In this document: one piece after another, positions 40,000 through 49,413 of the stretch
Position numbering within the stretch: position 1 is the first letter of the stretch
Layout of the letters: each line of letters starts with the position of its first letter
Assembly (NCBI RefSeq): GCF_023715415.1
Contig: NZ_JAMBOB010000001.1
Coordinates: forward strand, 310,001 to 374,000
DNA length: 64,000 bases
Direction: 5' to 3'
From: Neobacillus niacini
GTDB lineage: Bacteria > Bacillota > Bacilli > Bacillales > Cytobacillaceae
Translations under genes and position numbers: made by a program
Notes under the pieces: generated by a model
What the model saw: the letters and a program-made list of their open reading frames with translations, nothing else
Told to the model about the DNA's origin: nothing
The model's database searches: none

Positions 40000-41217
40000 A
40001 TGAAAGCTGTTGGTGTAATTGTTGAATATAATCCATTTCATAATGGACATGCCTATCATCTACAAGCAGCAAAGGAAACTGCTCATGCTGATCTTGCTGT
40101 CGCTGTTATGAGTGGGAATTTCCTTCAACGCGGTGAACCTGCTCTTGTTTCTAAATGGTACCGGACAAAAATGGCACTCCTTAGCGGGGTTGATATTGTC
40201 ATAGAACTTCCTTATCCATTTGCAACTCAAAAGGCCGAAACCTTTGCAAATGGTGCAGTCTCGATTCTAGATGCCATTGGGTGCCATTCACTTTGCTTCG
40301 GCAGTGAAAGCGGTGAAATTTCAACCTTCCAGAAAACAGTCGATTATATGGATTTGCATAAAGATTGTTTAGATGAAAAAATAAAAATGAATATCAAAAC
40401 AGGTGTAAGTTTCCCTAAAGCATTATCGTTGTCTTTTCAGTCATTGTCAAGTACTGAAAACCTATTAAGTTTAGATAAACCAAATAATATCCTTGGATTT
40501 CATTATGTAAAAGCTCTAAAAAAGCAAAAAAGTTCAATTGTTCCATTTACGGTAAAGAGAAAAAATGCGGATTACCATGATGAACACTTTGCCACTGAGA
40601 CCATTGCTAGTGCGACAAGCATTCGAAAAGCACTCTTTGCTCCTACAGGAAACAACAGCTCCATTGAACAATATGTACCTGATACAACAAGCACATTGCT
40701 CAAAGAGTATCTAAATGGTTACGGTAATTTTCATGAATGGGAAAATTATTGGAGTTTTTTACGTTTTCGCCTAATCCATAGCACCCCACTTGAACTTAGA
40801 GAAATTTACGAGGTTGAAGAAGGAATAGAAAACAGATTAATAGCAGCTGCACTAGAGTCCTTTAACTTTAAAGAATTTATGGAAAAAGTAAAAACAAAAC
40901 GCTATACCTGGACTCGACTTCAAAGGATTTGTGTCCATATCTTAACCAATACAAAAAAAGCAGAAATGAGCGGTACTTTAGAAAAAGCTTCATATCTAAG
41001 ACTATTAGGAATGACAAGACGAGGAAAAGAATACTTAAATAAAAATAAATCACAATTTAACCTTCCGCTTATTTCCAAACTATCAGCATATAAAGAAAAC
41101 GATATTTCCCTCGATGTTAAAGCATCACGTGTATATTCCTTTGGGTTAGGAAAACAAAATGGAAACATCTTATTACAACAAGAATTTAAACAACACCCTA
41201 TTTATGTAGAAAGATGA
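40000..41217 (+). CDS. tmcAL: tRNA(Met) cytidine acetate ligase TmcAL (YlbM)
   Basis: Uses acetate and ATP to make N4-acetylcytidine at the wobble base of elongator tRNA-Met. It is 405 residues with the nucleotidyltransferase-like signature GVIVEYNPFHNGHAYHL at the N-terminus (HNGH as the HxGH motif) and KWYRTKMALLSGVDIVIELP. ATG 40000 follows AAGGAG; the longer frame runs through the promoter. It is transcribed on its own toward ylbL. Confidence 0.95.
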   Translation: MKAVGVIVEYNPFHNGHAYHLQAAKETAHADLAVAVMSGNFLQRGEPALVSKWYRTKMALLSGVDIVIELPYPFATQKAETFANGAVSILDAIGCHSLCFGSESGEISTFQKTVDYMDLHKDCLDEKIKMNIKTGVSFPKALSLSFQSLSSTENLLSLDKPNNILGFHYVKALKKQKSSIVPFTVKRKNADYHDEHFATETIASATSIRKALFAPTGNNSSIEQYVPDTTSTLLKEYLNGYGNFHEWENYWSFLRFRLIHSTPLELREIYEVEEGIENRLIAAALESFNFKEFMEKVKTKRYTWTRLQRICVHILTNTKKAEMSGTLEKASYLRLLGMTRRGKEYLNKNKSQFNLPLISKLSAYKENDISLDVKASRVYSFGLGKQNGNILLQQEFKQHPIYVER

Positions 41218-41242
41218 TGCCTCAAAGAGACATCATCTTTCT
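41209..41242. terminator. Bidirectional terminator between ylbM and ylbL
   Basis: Arms AAAGATGATG (41210-41219) and CATCATCTTT (41231-41240) include the ylbM stop codon and end at the ylbL stop. Confidence 0.85.
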
Positions 41243-42261
41243 TATTTCATAGGTAATTTCTTCAAGTAATTTATCGCATCATCAATTTTGTCTACCGGAA
41301 CAATTTTCATTTTTGAATCAATGTCATTTGCTGTCTTAACCGCTATGTTGTAATTGGAATCACTGCTTCCTTTTTCATTCGGAGCAAAGAAAATTTCTGC
41401 TCCTTCCTTGTCTGCAGCAACAATTTTTTGGTCAATCCCACCAATTGGCCCCACTGTTCCTTTTGAATCAATGGTCCCTGTTCCTGCAATTTTGTAGCCT
41501 TTTGTAAAGTCCTCCTCCATTAATTGATCATAAATTTCCAATGCGAACATCAATCCTGCTGAAGGTCCGCCAATCTCATCGGTCTTAACTGTTACTTTTG
41601 GACTTACAATAATTTCTTTATCATCCACCAAAGAAATTCCAATACCTACCTTTTTCGCATCCTCTTTGAAAGCTTGAAGGGTAACTTTTACTTTTTTACT
41701 TTTATTATTCCTGATAATCGTTAATTCTACTTGATTACCAGCCTTTTTGCTGCCAACAAATTCGATAAAATGTTCTGAAGATGGAAATTCTTGACCGTCA
41801 ATCTCAATGATACGGTCTCCAGGAAGTAATTTTCCTTCTGCTGGCATATCGGGGACTACTTGAACAACATAGACACCCTTATATTCGTATTCAACAGGAT
41901 AACCTGCCTTTTTATAAGCTACTTCTATTGCATTTAGTTTCGACCCTGCCATCATGTGAAGCTGCCTGGCATTGTATTCATCCTGCGTTTCTGTTTCATG
42001 TAAAATGGCATCCACCGGATACAATTCAACGTAATCAAAAAGCTTAGCTTCCGCATAAGAATAGATATTGGCTCTTCCCATTCTTACAGTTGTTAGCATA
42101 AAGCTGCCCTTCCCAGCCTTTCGGTCCTCTACTTGAATGATGGGAGCTAATTCTTTTGCAATACCTGGTTTTGAAACATAATAAGGTAATGAATAAAATA
42201 TGCCCGCAATCATCAGTATGGCAATAACAATGGAAGAACTCACAAATATTTTTCTTCTCAT
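41242..42261 (-). CDS. ylbL: YlbL, membrane-anchored PDZ-Lon protease
   Basis: A 339-residue protein: N-terminal signal anchor (IFVSSSIVIAILMIAGIFY), PDZ domain (about 110-195, LLPGDRIIEIDGQEF) and a Lon-type protease domain with the catalytic Ser in EIGGPSAGLMFAL and the Lys in GPIGGIDQKIVAA. It acts outside the membrane; B. subtilis YlbL degrades the division inhibitor YneA after DNA damage. It lies six bases after ylbK, so the two form an operon. Confidence 0.93.
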   Translation of the reverse strand: MRRKIFVSSSIVIAILMIAGIFYSLPYYVSKPGIAKELAPIIQVEDRKAGKGSFMLTTVRMGRANIYSYAEAKLFDYVELYPVDAILHETETQDEYNARQLHMMAGSKLNAIEVAYKKAGYPVEYEYKGVYVVQVVPDMPAEGKLLPGDRIIEIDGQEFPSSEHFIEFVGSKKAGNQVELTIIRNNKSKKVKVTLQAFKEDAKKVGIGISLVDDKEIIVSPKVTVKTDEIGGPSAGLMFALEIYDQLMEEDFTKGYKIAGTGTIDSKGTVGPIGGIDQKIVAADKEGAEIFFAPNEKGSSDSNYNIAVKTANDIDSKMKIVPVDKIDDAINYLKKLPMK

Positions 42262-42267
42262 AGCAGT

Positions 42268-43047
42268 TTACCCCTTCCATCCCTCTATAACATGTTTAAT
42301 TTGGTTTATTTGTTTTTTTGCTTCTTCTTCTCCACGAGTAATGATTTCGTCGATATTTGTGAATGCACGGGAGCTATATTCCTCAACCGGCGGACGAATC
42401 ATGATATCAGAAGCAATTTCACGATTAATAAGGATTTCTGTTTGCATAATATCAATACTCTGCATAATGACATCATATATAGAGGTGATTTCCGCATTAC
42501 GTTTTACCCTCGATACGTCAACAGCAATTACAATATCAGCACCCATTTCTTTCGCAACGGATACCGGAACCCTATCTGACACTCCACCATCCACCAGGAT
42601 TCTTCCATTATATTTTTCAGGGACAAATATCCCAGGGATAGATATACTTGCTCTTACAGCCTCTGCCACGGGACCTTCTTTAAACACAACTTTTTCACCT
42701 GTAAGTAAATCGGTTGCCACAATCCCTAATGGAATGGATAAATCTTCAATATTTTTTCCGTGAGTAAAAACCCTAATGAAATCCTTTACTCTTTTTCCTG
42801 CAATAAATCCCATTTTCGGAACAGTAAAATCTAAAAAATATTTACGTTTAAATGCAGTTGATAATTTATATAAACGGTCAATTTCAATACCTGCCCCATA
42901 AAAGCTGCCAACTAATGCTCCCATACTGCTGCCGGAGATAATATGAATAGGAATTCCAGCTTCCTTCAAAACTTTAATGACCCCTAAATGGGCAAATCCC
43001 CGTGCTCCGCCAGAACCAAGTGCTAAACCTATTTTAGGACGCTCCAT
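42268..43047 (-). CDS. ylbK: Patatin-like phospholipase/esterase YlbK
   Basis: A 259-residue serine hydrolase of the RssA/NTE type. The nucleophile motif is ISGSSMGALVG (GSSMG near residue 42), the oxyanion loop is LALGSGGARGFAHLGV, and the catalytic Asp is in LVDGGVSDRVP. The lipid substrate is unknown. It is followed directly by ylbL and diverges from ylbJ across a gap of about 210 bases. Confidence 0.92.
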   Translation of the reverse strand: MERPKIGLALGSGGARGFAHLGVIKVLKEAGIPIHIISGSSMGALVGSFYGAGIEIDRLYKLSTAFKRKYFLDFTVPKMGFIAGKRVKDFIRVFTHGKNIEDLSIPLGIVATDLLTGEKVVFKEGPVAEAVRASISIPGIFVPEKYNGRILVDGGVSDRVPVSVAKEMGADIVIAVDVSRVKRNAEITSIYDVIMQSIDIMQTEILINREIASDIMIRPPVEEYSSRAFTNIDEIITRGEEEAKKQINQIKHVIEGWKG

Positions 43048-43261
43048 AGCATTCCCTCCCTTTCATAAGCTTTAAAAGCATATGACAATACAAAATATGT
43101 TAGGAGAAATCTCGTTCAATCTTATGGTCTAAATTAGCGTTCTATGAGTATATTTGTGTTATATGGGGACAAGGCCAGAGTGATAAATGAATGAATAATC
43201 CTTATTTTAACATTATTTATTTACACAGTATAACAAAACCCTCGGGGAGGAGGCTCTTTCT

Positions 43262-44488
43262 TTGTTTCAATCAAAAATAAAAACAATATTTTTATCGATA
43301 TCTGCTATTATTTTAGCTGGTTCCATGATTGCATATCCTAAGGAGTCCTTTGAAGCCTCAATCCGTGGACTTAATATGTGGTGGGAAATTGTTTTTCCAT
43401 CCTTATTACCGTTTTTTATTGTATCTGAAATGTTAATTGGGTTTGGGGTAGTTAAATTTATTGGTGTGTTATTAGAGCCTCTCATGAGACCTTTATTCAG
43501 AGTTCCTGGTGTAGGTGGGTTTGTTTGGGCTATGGGAATGGCTTCTGGATTCCCGGCAGGTGCTAAGTTGACTACAAGACTTCGCCAGGAAGGTCAGTTA
43601 ACCCAAATTGAAGCAGAACGGCTTGTTTCCTTCACCAACTCCTCAAATCCTTTATTTATCTTCGGGGCCGTTGCAGTTGGCTTTTTCCACAACCCTCATT
43701 TAGGAGTCATTTTAGCTTTAGCTCATTACTTAGGAAATATATGTGTGGGTCTTATGATGAGGTTTTATGGCAGGGAAACCCCCGATAAAACGGAGGACAA
43801 GCAAGGAACATTTATACTTAGGTCTGCTTTCTCAGCACTTCACCAAACAAGAATAAATGACAACCGCCCCATTGGCAAACTTCTAGGCGATGCTGTAAGT
43901 TCTTCCATTCAAACTTTGTTAATGGTTGGTGGATTTATTATTTTATTTTCAGTAGTTAACAAGCTTCTCTTTCATCTACATATAACTGCTGCTCTCGCAA
44001 AAGGTTTTGATTTTGCTCTTTCAACATTTTCATTTCCTGAAATGCTTAGCATTCCATTCATTTCAGGATTATTTGAAATTACAATGGGAAGTGATTTAAC
44101 TAGCCGAGTCGGGGACGCTACTCTACTCCAACAAGCGATTATTACAAGCTTTATTCTTGCATTTAGCGGTTTTAGTGTTCAAGCACAGGTTGCCAGTATT
44201 TTAGCCCAGTCGGATATACGCTTTAAACCGTTCTTCATTGCAAGAATTGCACAAGGGATATTCGCAAGTATATTTGCTTTTATTTTGTGGAAACCAATCT
44301 ATGTTCGATTTTATCAAACAGAACAGCCATCTAACGCAATCCCGGTAAGTTTGTTTGAAGAAGGTACATGGATGCATACTTTATACCATAAAACCATTGA
44401 ACTTGGCCCATTAATTACCATCCTTTCACTTTCACTATATGTTTTGATCTTATATTTCAATTCGGTAAGAACACCAAAAAAGCCTTAG
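43262..44488 (+). CDS. ylbJ: Sporulation integral membrane protein YlbJ
   Basis: A 408-residue polytopic protein with eight or more hydrophobic helices and the nucleoside-recognition (gate) domain architecture found in SpoIIIM/YlbJ. B. subtilis ylbJ is sigma-E controlled and needed for normal spore cortex. Landmarks are NMWWEIVFPSLLPFFIVSEM and WAMGMASGFPAGAKLT. The start is TTG 43262 after GGGGAGGAGG. It is oriented opposite to its neighbours, and no convincing sigma-E promoter was found by eye. Confidence 0.92.
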   Translation: MFQSKIKTIFLSISAIILAGSMIAYPKESFEASIRGLNMWWEIVFPSLLPFFIVSEMLIGFGVVKFIGVLLEPLMRPLFRVPGVGGFVWAMGMASGFPAGAKLTTRLRQEGQLTQIEAERLVSFTNSSNPLFIFGAVAVGFFHNPHLGVILALAHYLGNICVGLMMRFYGRETPDKTEDKQGTFILRSAFSALHQTRINDNRPIGKLLGDAVSSSIQTLLMVGGFIILFSVVNKLLFHLHITAALAKGFDFALSTFSFPEMLSIPFISGLFEITMGSDLTSRVGDATLLQQAIITSFILAFSGFSVQAQVASILAQSDIRFKPFFIARIAQGIFASIFAFILWKPIYVRFYQTEQPSNAIPVSLFEEGTWMHTLYHKTIELGPLITILSLSLYVLILYFNSVRTPKKP

Positions 44489-44508
44489 GATTCCCTGAAG
44501 GCTTTTTA
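44475..44508. terminator. Bidirectional terminator between ylbJ and coaD
   Basis: Arms AAAAAGCCTT (44476-44485) and AAGGCTTTTT (44498-44507) flank the ylbJ stop codon; T runs occur on both strands. Confidence 0.88.
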
Positions 44509-44510
44509 CA

Positions 44511-45567
<1,057 letters not shown>

Positions 45568-45709
45568 TACTAATCACCACAATTTTTCTGTATTCTATTT
45601 TAACAATATCCTATCATAATTGACTAAACTAGCCAACTTGTCGGATTATATTACGAAAAATTATTTTAAATACGTATAAGCTTGGTAGTTGTGGAAATAA
45701 TGTAATTAA

Positions 45710-45863
45710 CAACATCAATTCGAGGATGTTGTTGCCAACCGCGGAGAAGACTTACGTTTCCCCATAAGTTCTTCCTCCGGTTTCTCCTCTCCCTTTGCCT
45801 TCTATCCTTAATAAGGATATAGAAGGACCCTGCAGATGAATGTCTGCAGGGTTTTTTCTTTTT
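45710..45863. ncRNA. Structured RNA region between rsmD (ylbH) and a divergent gene; possible ylbH leader
   Basis: Four hairpins lie in a row: AACAACATC/GATGTTGTT (about 45710-45735), a long AACCG...CGGTT hairpin (about 45738-45783), CCTTCTA...AGAAGG (about 45798-45826) and ACCCTGCAGA/TCTGCAGGGT (45827-45852). A putative ylbH leader RNA is known upstream of ylbH in Bacillus, which would place it on the minus strand; a U-G pair in the long stem supports minus. The last hairpin is followed on the plus strand by TTTTTTCTTTTT, a classic terminator before the gene at 45928, which supports plus. The strand is left open. Confidence 0.6.
45826..45863 (+). terminator. Plus-strand terminator before the DUF7147-like gene
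   Basis: Perfect 10-bp arms ACCCTGCAGA (45827-45836) and TCTGCAGGGT (45843-45852) with a T-rich tail to 45863. No plus-strand gene lies directly upstream, so it would end a short RNA or attenuate the gene at 45928. Confidence 0.8.
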
Positions 45864-45927
45864 AAAGCTTTATATCTAAAAATATGATAAAGTATGGAAT
45901 GAATTCTTACATAAAGGAGAGTTATCT

Positions 45928-46317
45928 TTGATACAACGCTTTATTGAACTAGGCGAGGGGTATTCGGATATATACGAGTTGCTTGAACTAGCAAAGGCTA
46001 ATCACCACCGACTTCTTCATATGATGGCATTTCATACAGTAAAGAATGATAAGCAAGTGACATCTTTAGCAGTCGTTTTGCAGCTCACAGATCCAGGAAA
46101 ATTCCAAGCACTCTATATTTGCCGTGAGGGTATCCCTAATCCAAACTTTACTCCGAATAAAAGATATGATTTATTTCAGCAGACTGCAGAGGAACTTGGA
46201 AAGCAAATTATTCAGCTTTCCGTTAAACCATCCACTATTTTTCATGAAAAGGACTTGTATTATCAACATTTAATCGCCATATTAAGACTAAATCATTATA
46301 TTAAACCTCTTCATTAA
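45928..46317 (+). CDS. Conserved hypothetical protein (DUF7147-like)
   Basis: A 129-residue soluble protein without signal peptide or clear catalytic motif (MIQRFIELGEGYSDIYELLE ... FQALYICREGIPNP). It resembles small Bacillus proteins sometimes labelled methylthioribose kinase by transferred annotation, a name the sequence does not support because there is no kinase motif. The start is TTG 45928 after AAAGGAGA. It lies between ylbG and rsmD, a slot that is empty in B. subtilis, and is oriented opposite to both. Confidence 0.75.
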   Translation: MIQRFIELGEGYSDIYELLELAKANHHRLLHMMAFHTVKNDKQVTSLAVVLQLTDPGKFQALYICREGIPNPNFTPNKRYDLFQQTAEELGKQIIQLSVKPSTIFHEKDLYYQHLIAILRLNHYIKPLH

Positions 46318-46323
46318 AACAAT

Positions 46324-46360
46324 AAAAAAGCTTCGGCGCATATGCGCTGAAGCCTTTTTT
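46324..46360. terminator. Bidirectional terminator between the gene at 45928 and ylbG
   Basis: AAAAAAGCTTC, GCGCATATGCGC and GAAGCCTTTTTT form a long hairpin with T runs on both strands. Confidence 0.88.
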
Positions 46361-46634
46361 ATATACCCATTTTATAATCATACTCTTTTGCTTTATCTGG
46401 TGCTGCGTTTTCAAATTCCATCTTTAAGAAAGGCTTATATGACGGTTCCACTTTCTTAACAAATGAAAAGGAATTTATCTTTTCCATAATCACTTCAAGT
46501 TCATCTTGATTACAATAAAGTACAACATATTTTAATTTTTTTGAAACGTAATGAACATTCCCAAAACGCCTTAACATCTTTGCTTGTTTTAAGGAATAGA
46601 GCCAAATAACCAATCCTTGCCTTTGAACGAACAT
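46359..46634 (-). CDS. ylbG: YlbG (DUF2129) family protein
   Basis: A 91-residue protein, the same size as B. subtilis YlbG (90). Landmarks are [20 protein letters not shown] and [19 protein letters not shown]. Function is unknown. ATG 46634 follows AAGGGG; the TTG six codons upstream lies inside that ribosome site. Confidence 0.9.
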   Translation of the reverse strand: MFVQRQGLVIWLYSLKQAKMLRRFGNVHYVSKKLKYVVLYCNQDELEVIMEKINSFSFVKKVEPSYKPFLKMEFENAAPDKAKEYDYKMGI

Positions 46635-46761
46635 ACTTATTTTCCCCTTCAATAAACCATCATTTTAATAAGTCTAGCATATTAAAACACTCTTTTTCAA
46701 TTCAAACTTTACTGATGATTCGGTAATTTAATCAAAACACCAAAGGATAATGGTGATCCAT

Positions 46762-47082
46762 ATGGATTTAGAGCCAATCTGGCAGCAATTTATTAAGAAA
46801 CTCTCATCCAACAAGAGTATAACAAATGTATATTGGAAAAAGATAACTGGAATTCCTTTTTTATATATTATCATAACTCCTAATGTATCTCAGCGGACTC
46901 TTGAGGAAATCATTAAAAAATGTTCTGTTGTCGCAATGAAGGGTCACCGTTTGCACAGTGAGACAATTTTTGTGAGGCAGGATGGCGTGCTTTTGGTTTA
47001 TCGCCACCGGTTTTATGTACCGCAAGAAAAAATGTTTTGCTGCGGGAACCTGTGCGTTGATTGTACGCGTTTAAAAAGGTAA
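46762..47082 (+). CDS. Unrecognised small protein with Cys-rich tail
   Basis: A 106-residue basic protein with no signal peptide. The last 17 residues carry KMFCCGNLCVDCTRLKR, four Cys in a CCx3CxxC pattern that could bind a metal. ATG 46762 follows GGTGATCC; an ATG four codons upstream has poor spacing. It runs opposite to ylbG and ylbF on either side. I do not recognise the family. Confidence 0.65.
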   Translation: MDLEPIWQQFIKKLSSNKSITNVYWKKITGIPFLYIIITPNVSQRTLEEIIKKCSVVAMKGHRLHSETIFVRQDGVLLVYRHRFYVPQEKMFCCGNLCVDCTRLKR

Positions 47083-47083
47083 C

Positions 47084-47118
47084 AAAAAACGGCTTAATCA
47101 AAATTAAGCCGCTTTTTT
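47084..47118. terminator. Bidirectional terminator between the gene at 46762 and ylbF
   Basis: Arms CGGCTTAAT (47090-47098) and ATTAAGCCG (47103-47111) have A/T runs on both sides. Confidence 0.88.
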
Positions 47119-47560
47119 AAGCTGAACAACTACAGCTTCCACCACCGCCACAGCCTGAGCCGTGAGAATCGGAATGGAAAAATGGGTTTCCGGTAGGAAC
47201 CTTAATCTGTTTAGAAACTGCGCCACCCACTTGGATACTGATTTCATCGAGCAGATTTTGCAGGTCATTTTCTGCTAACTTGAATTCAGCCACATGTGGA
47301 TCTAAGTCCATGTCCCTTTTATATTCACGAATTTGACTCATTACCCTTTTATAATCTGGATGGTACTTGCCAAACCGCTGCACCTCTTCATAAAGCTCCT
47401 TAAGGTTGACAAAACGATGAATCTTCTCTTGCGTTTCCTTATTCGTCTTCATTTTATATAGGCAAATCTGATACTGTTCTAAAATATCAGATTCTATAAC
47501 CATTTGTGCTAATTCCTCAGCATATTCTAATAGTTCTACTCTTTCTGATGTAGCAAGCAT
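47117..47560 (-). CDS. ylbF: YlbF, Y-complex subunit (RNase Y specificity factor)
   Basis: With YmcA and YaaT it forms the Y-complex, an iron-sulfur-containing partner of RNase Y that steers mRNA processing and affects competence, biofilm formation and sporulation. It is 147 residues, helical (Com_YlbF domain, about 5-115), with a C-terminal SGCGGGGSCSCSA tail whose cysteines may hold the cluster. ATG 47560 follows GGAGGTGG. Confidence 0.93.
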   Translation of the reverse strand: MLATSERVELLEYAEELAQMVIESDILEQYQICLYKMKTNKETQEKIHRFVNLKELYEEVQRFGKYHPDYKRVMSQIREYKRDMDLDPHVAEFKLAENDLQNLLDEISIQVGGAVSKQIKVPTGNPFFHSDSHGSGCGGGGSCSCSA

Positions 47561-47618
47561 GTACGCCCACCTCCATTCACATTTTAACATGAAAGGAGGC
47601 TGAAAGTGAAATAAACTA

Positions 47619-48005
47619 TTACTTAGGGATATTTACCAAGAACTCACTCGTTAATCCGTAAGGTTTGTTATGTAAATCCACAACCTCCAGTTTAACCTCA
47701 TGATTCCCAGGAGGAAGACCTTTAATGATAAAGGCTGCTGCGTTTACTTCCTTTGTTCTTTTCCCATCCACCCAAATTACCAACTTACCTACTTTCTGAC
47801 CATTATGATCTGATTGCCGAAAGCTGATTCCAGATAAAATACATTCAACAAATACATCTTTGCCATTCGTTTTAGATTGAACAAATAACGTGGGATTCTT
47901 GACTGAGTATTCAGTGAAGACAGGTGTAACAGGTGAACCCCGGAAACCCGAAAGAATACTAACTAAGAATATAGAAAGAATGGTTACTTTCATGCGCTTT
48001 TTCAA
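47619..48005 (-). CDS. Exported hypothetical protein, single Ig-like domain
   Basis: About 128 residues: an N-terminal hydrophobic segment (VTILSIFLVSILSGF) after KKR, then a beta-rich domain (VGKLVIWVDGKRTKEV ... PPGNHEVKLEVVDLHN) that reads like an Ig-like or YtkA-type fold. There is no Cys after the signal, so it is not a lipoprotein. The start is uncertain: TTG 48005 has the best spacing to AAAGGAG, while ATG 48011 is only two bases away from it. It lies between ylbE and ylbF. Confidence 0.68.
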   Translation of the reverse strand: MKKRMKVTILSIFLVSILSGFRGSPVTPVFTEYSVKNPTLFVQSKTNGKDVFVECILSGISFRQSDHNGQKVGKLVIWVDGKRTKEVNAAAFIIKGLPPGNHEVKLEVVDLHNKPYGLTSEFLVNIPK

Positions 48006-48075
48006 ATCCATCACTCCTTTTACCTGTATTGTTCACCTTGTTTATTTTTTTTACTCTTTAGCCTTTTTTTACACT

Positions 48076-48106
48076 CGAAAAAAGACCACAAGATATGTGG
48101 TCTTTC
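48076..48106 (-). terminator. Terminator after ylbD-ylbE
   Basis: Arms AAAGACCACA (48081-48090) and TGTGGTCTTT (48096-48105) are followed on the minus strand by a T run. Confidence 0.88.
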
Positions 48107-48107
48107 A

Positions 48108-48347
48108 TTAATCTTGGTCTTTCATAGACTGAAGCATGTAAAACATCATGGATGCCATTTGTACATTATTTGTAAATTTCTCAACCTTGTGTGGAATCGT
48201 TTTTTTATAATAATGCAGTGACTCAATTTCTAAAGTCTGCAGATCATAAGGGTTCCTAGACAGCTTTCGATACCACAAAGGCTGTTCTCGGATAAATTTT
48301 TTTAATTCTTTTTGGCGATTTAAATATTCGAATACATCTCTTCTCAT
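48108..48347 (-). CDS. ylbE: YlbE-family protein
   Basis: A 79-residue protein, exactly the B. subtilis YlbE length, starting MRRDVFEYLNRQKELKKFI with the conserved QPLWYRKLSRNPYDLQTLE. The family is found in spore formers next to ylbD; function is unknown. It follows ylbD by 18 bases. Confidence 0.88.
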   Translation of the reverse strand: MRRDVFEYLNRQKELKKFIREQPLWYRKLSRNPYDLQTLEIESLHYYKKTIPHKVEKFTNNVQMASMMFYMLQSMKDQD

Positions 48348-48365
48348 GAAAATTTTCCCCTTTAG

Positions 48366-48761
48366 TTAGTCTTTACGAAATGAAAAAGGATGTTTGTGTT
48401 CAACTTTTAATGGAGTTTGTTTAGATTGACTGCCCTGAAATTGGGAAAGTACGCCTTGGATAGCCCCCAGCGCTTGACTCAAGTTATTGACATAATGCTG
48501 GATTTGATTCGGATCCATTTTTTGTACGGTTCCTAGAATGGTTGATACCCAATCTCCATTTTTATCCTCTTCCTTTTCAACACTAGGACTAGTTTTAACC
48601 CCTATTGTATCCCAACGATTATCTTCTTCTCCAAGTAAATACCAATCTTCATATAACTCCTGCCAAGTTGAATTTCCATTCCTTACTTCCTTAATTAACG
48701 CCGGGTTATTTTTCACAAATTCTTTAAATTTAATCACGGAAGGATGTAAATTCTTTTGCAT
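48366..48761 (-). CDS. ylbD: Putative spore coat protein YlbD
   Basis: A 131-residue protein, close to B. subtilis YlbD (132), with HPSVIKFKEFVKNNPALI and WQELYEDWYLLGEEDNRW as family blocks and a basic C-terminus (HKHPFSFRKD). YlbD is annotated as a coat protein in Bacillus from proteomic and regulon data. It forms a short operon with ylbE ending in a terminator. Confidence 0.88.
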   Translation of the reverse strand: MQKNLHPSVIKFKEFVKNNPALIKEVRNGNSTWQELYEDWYLLGEEDNRWDTIGVKTSPSVEKEEDKNGDWVSTILGTVQKMDPNQIQHYVNNLSQALGAIQGVLSQFQGSQSKQTPLKVEHKHPFSFRKD

Positions 48762-48902
48762 AATACTTCACCCCTGCCCAAATCCAATGTGCCTACTATA
48801 CGATATGTGTTAGATTAAAAATTGTGAAAAACTACTTGCTGTAAAAATTATATTTATAATGGTAAGATGACTTCAGAATGAGAAACGAGAGAGGGATTAC
48901 TG

Positions 48903-49391
48903 ATGAAAGACGCACTACAACAATTATTAAACAATTGTATTGAAAAAGGATCTGAAAAGGACTTACATGCACTTGCCTATTTATTAGAAGGATTTCAAAA
49001 GAATATCGATAAAAAGTATACACAGTATATTGATGGACTCTTACATATGGAGAGAAAAATAGATAAGGAAAAGAAAACCTGTGAAATCACAGTGCCATTA
49101 AATGCCATTTGGCATAATTCATTAGATATGGTCCATGGAGGAATCACAGCCACTTTACTTGATACTGTCATGGGGACAGTAATAAACGCTATCCTTCCAG
49201 AAGGTTATGGAGCAGTAACAAATCAACTGAATATCCATTATATTGCCCCTGGAATAGGAGACTCCCTCCTTTGTAAAGCTGAAATCATTCATCACGGAAG
49301 CAAGACAGTTGTGATTTCAGGAGAAGCTTTCCGCTCGGACGGAAAAAAAATAGCACATGCAACAGGAACATTTTTCATTATTCAAAAATAG
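48903..49391 (+). CDS. PaaI-like hotdog-fold thioesterase
   Basis: A 162-residue protein with an N-terminal helical extension (about 1-45) and a hotdog domain. The motif NSLDMVHGGITATLLDTVMG contains the HGG and downstream Asp typical of PaaI-type acyl-CoA thioesterases, and HGSKTVVISGEAFRSDGKKI follows. The acyl substrate is unknown. It is followed 22 bases later by a small membrane protein gene in the same direction. The pair is not in the B. subtilis ylb block. Confidence 0.85.
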   Translation: MKDALQQLLNNCIEKGSEKDLHALAYLLEGFQKNIDKKYTQYIDGLLHMERKIDKEKKTCEITVPLNAIWHNSLDMVHGGITATLLDTVMGTVINAILPEGYGAVTNQLNIHYIAPGIGDSLLCKAEIIHHGSKTVVISGEAFRSDGKKIAHATGTFFIIQK

Positions 49392-49413
49392 CGTGAACGA
49401 GGAGAAAGAAAAA

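Noticed and set aside
42200..42763. 187-codon plus-strand open frame across ylbL and ylbK
   Set aside because: Spans two well-supported minus-strand genes and has no ribosome site or recognisable domain.
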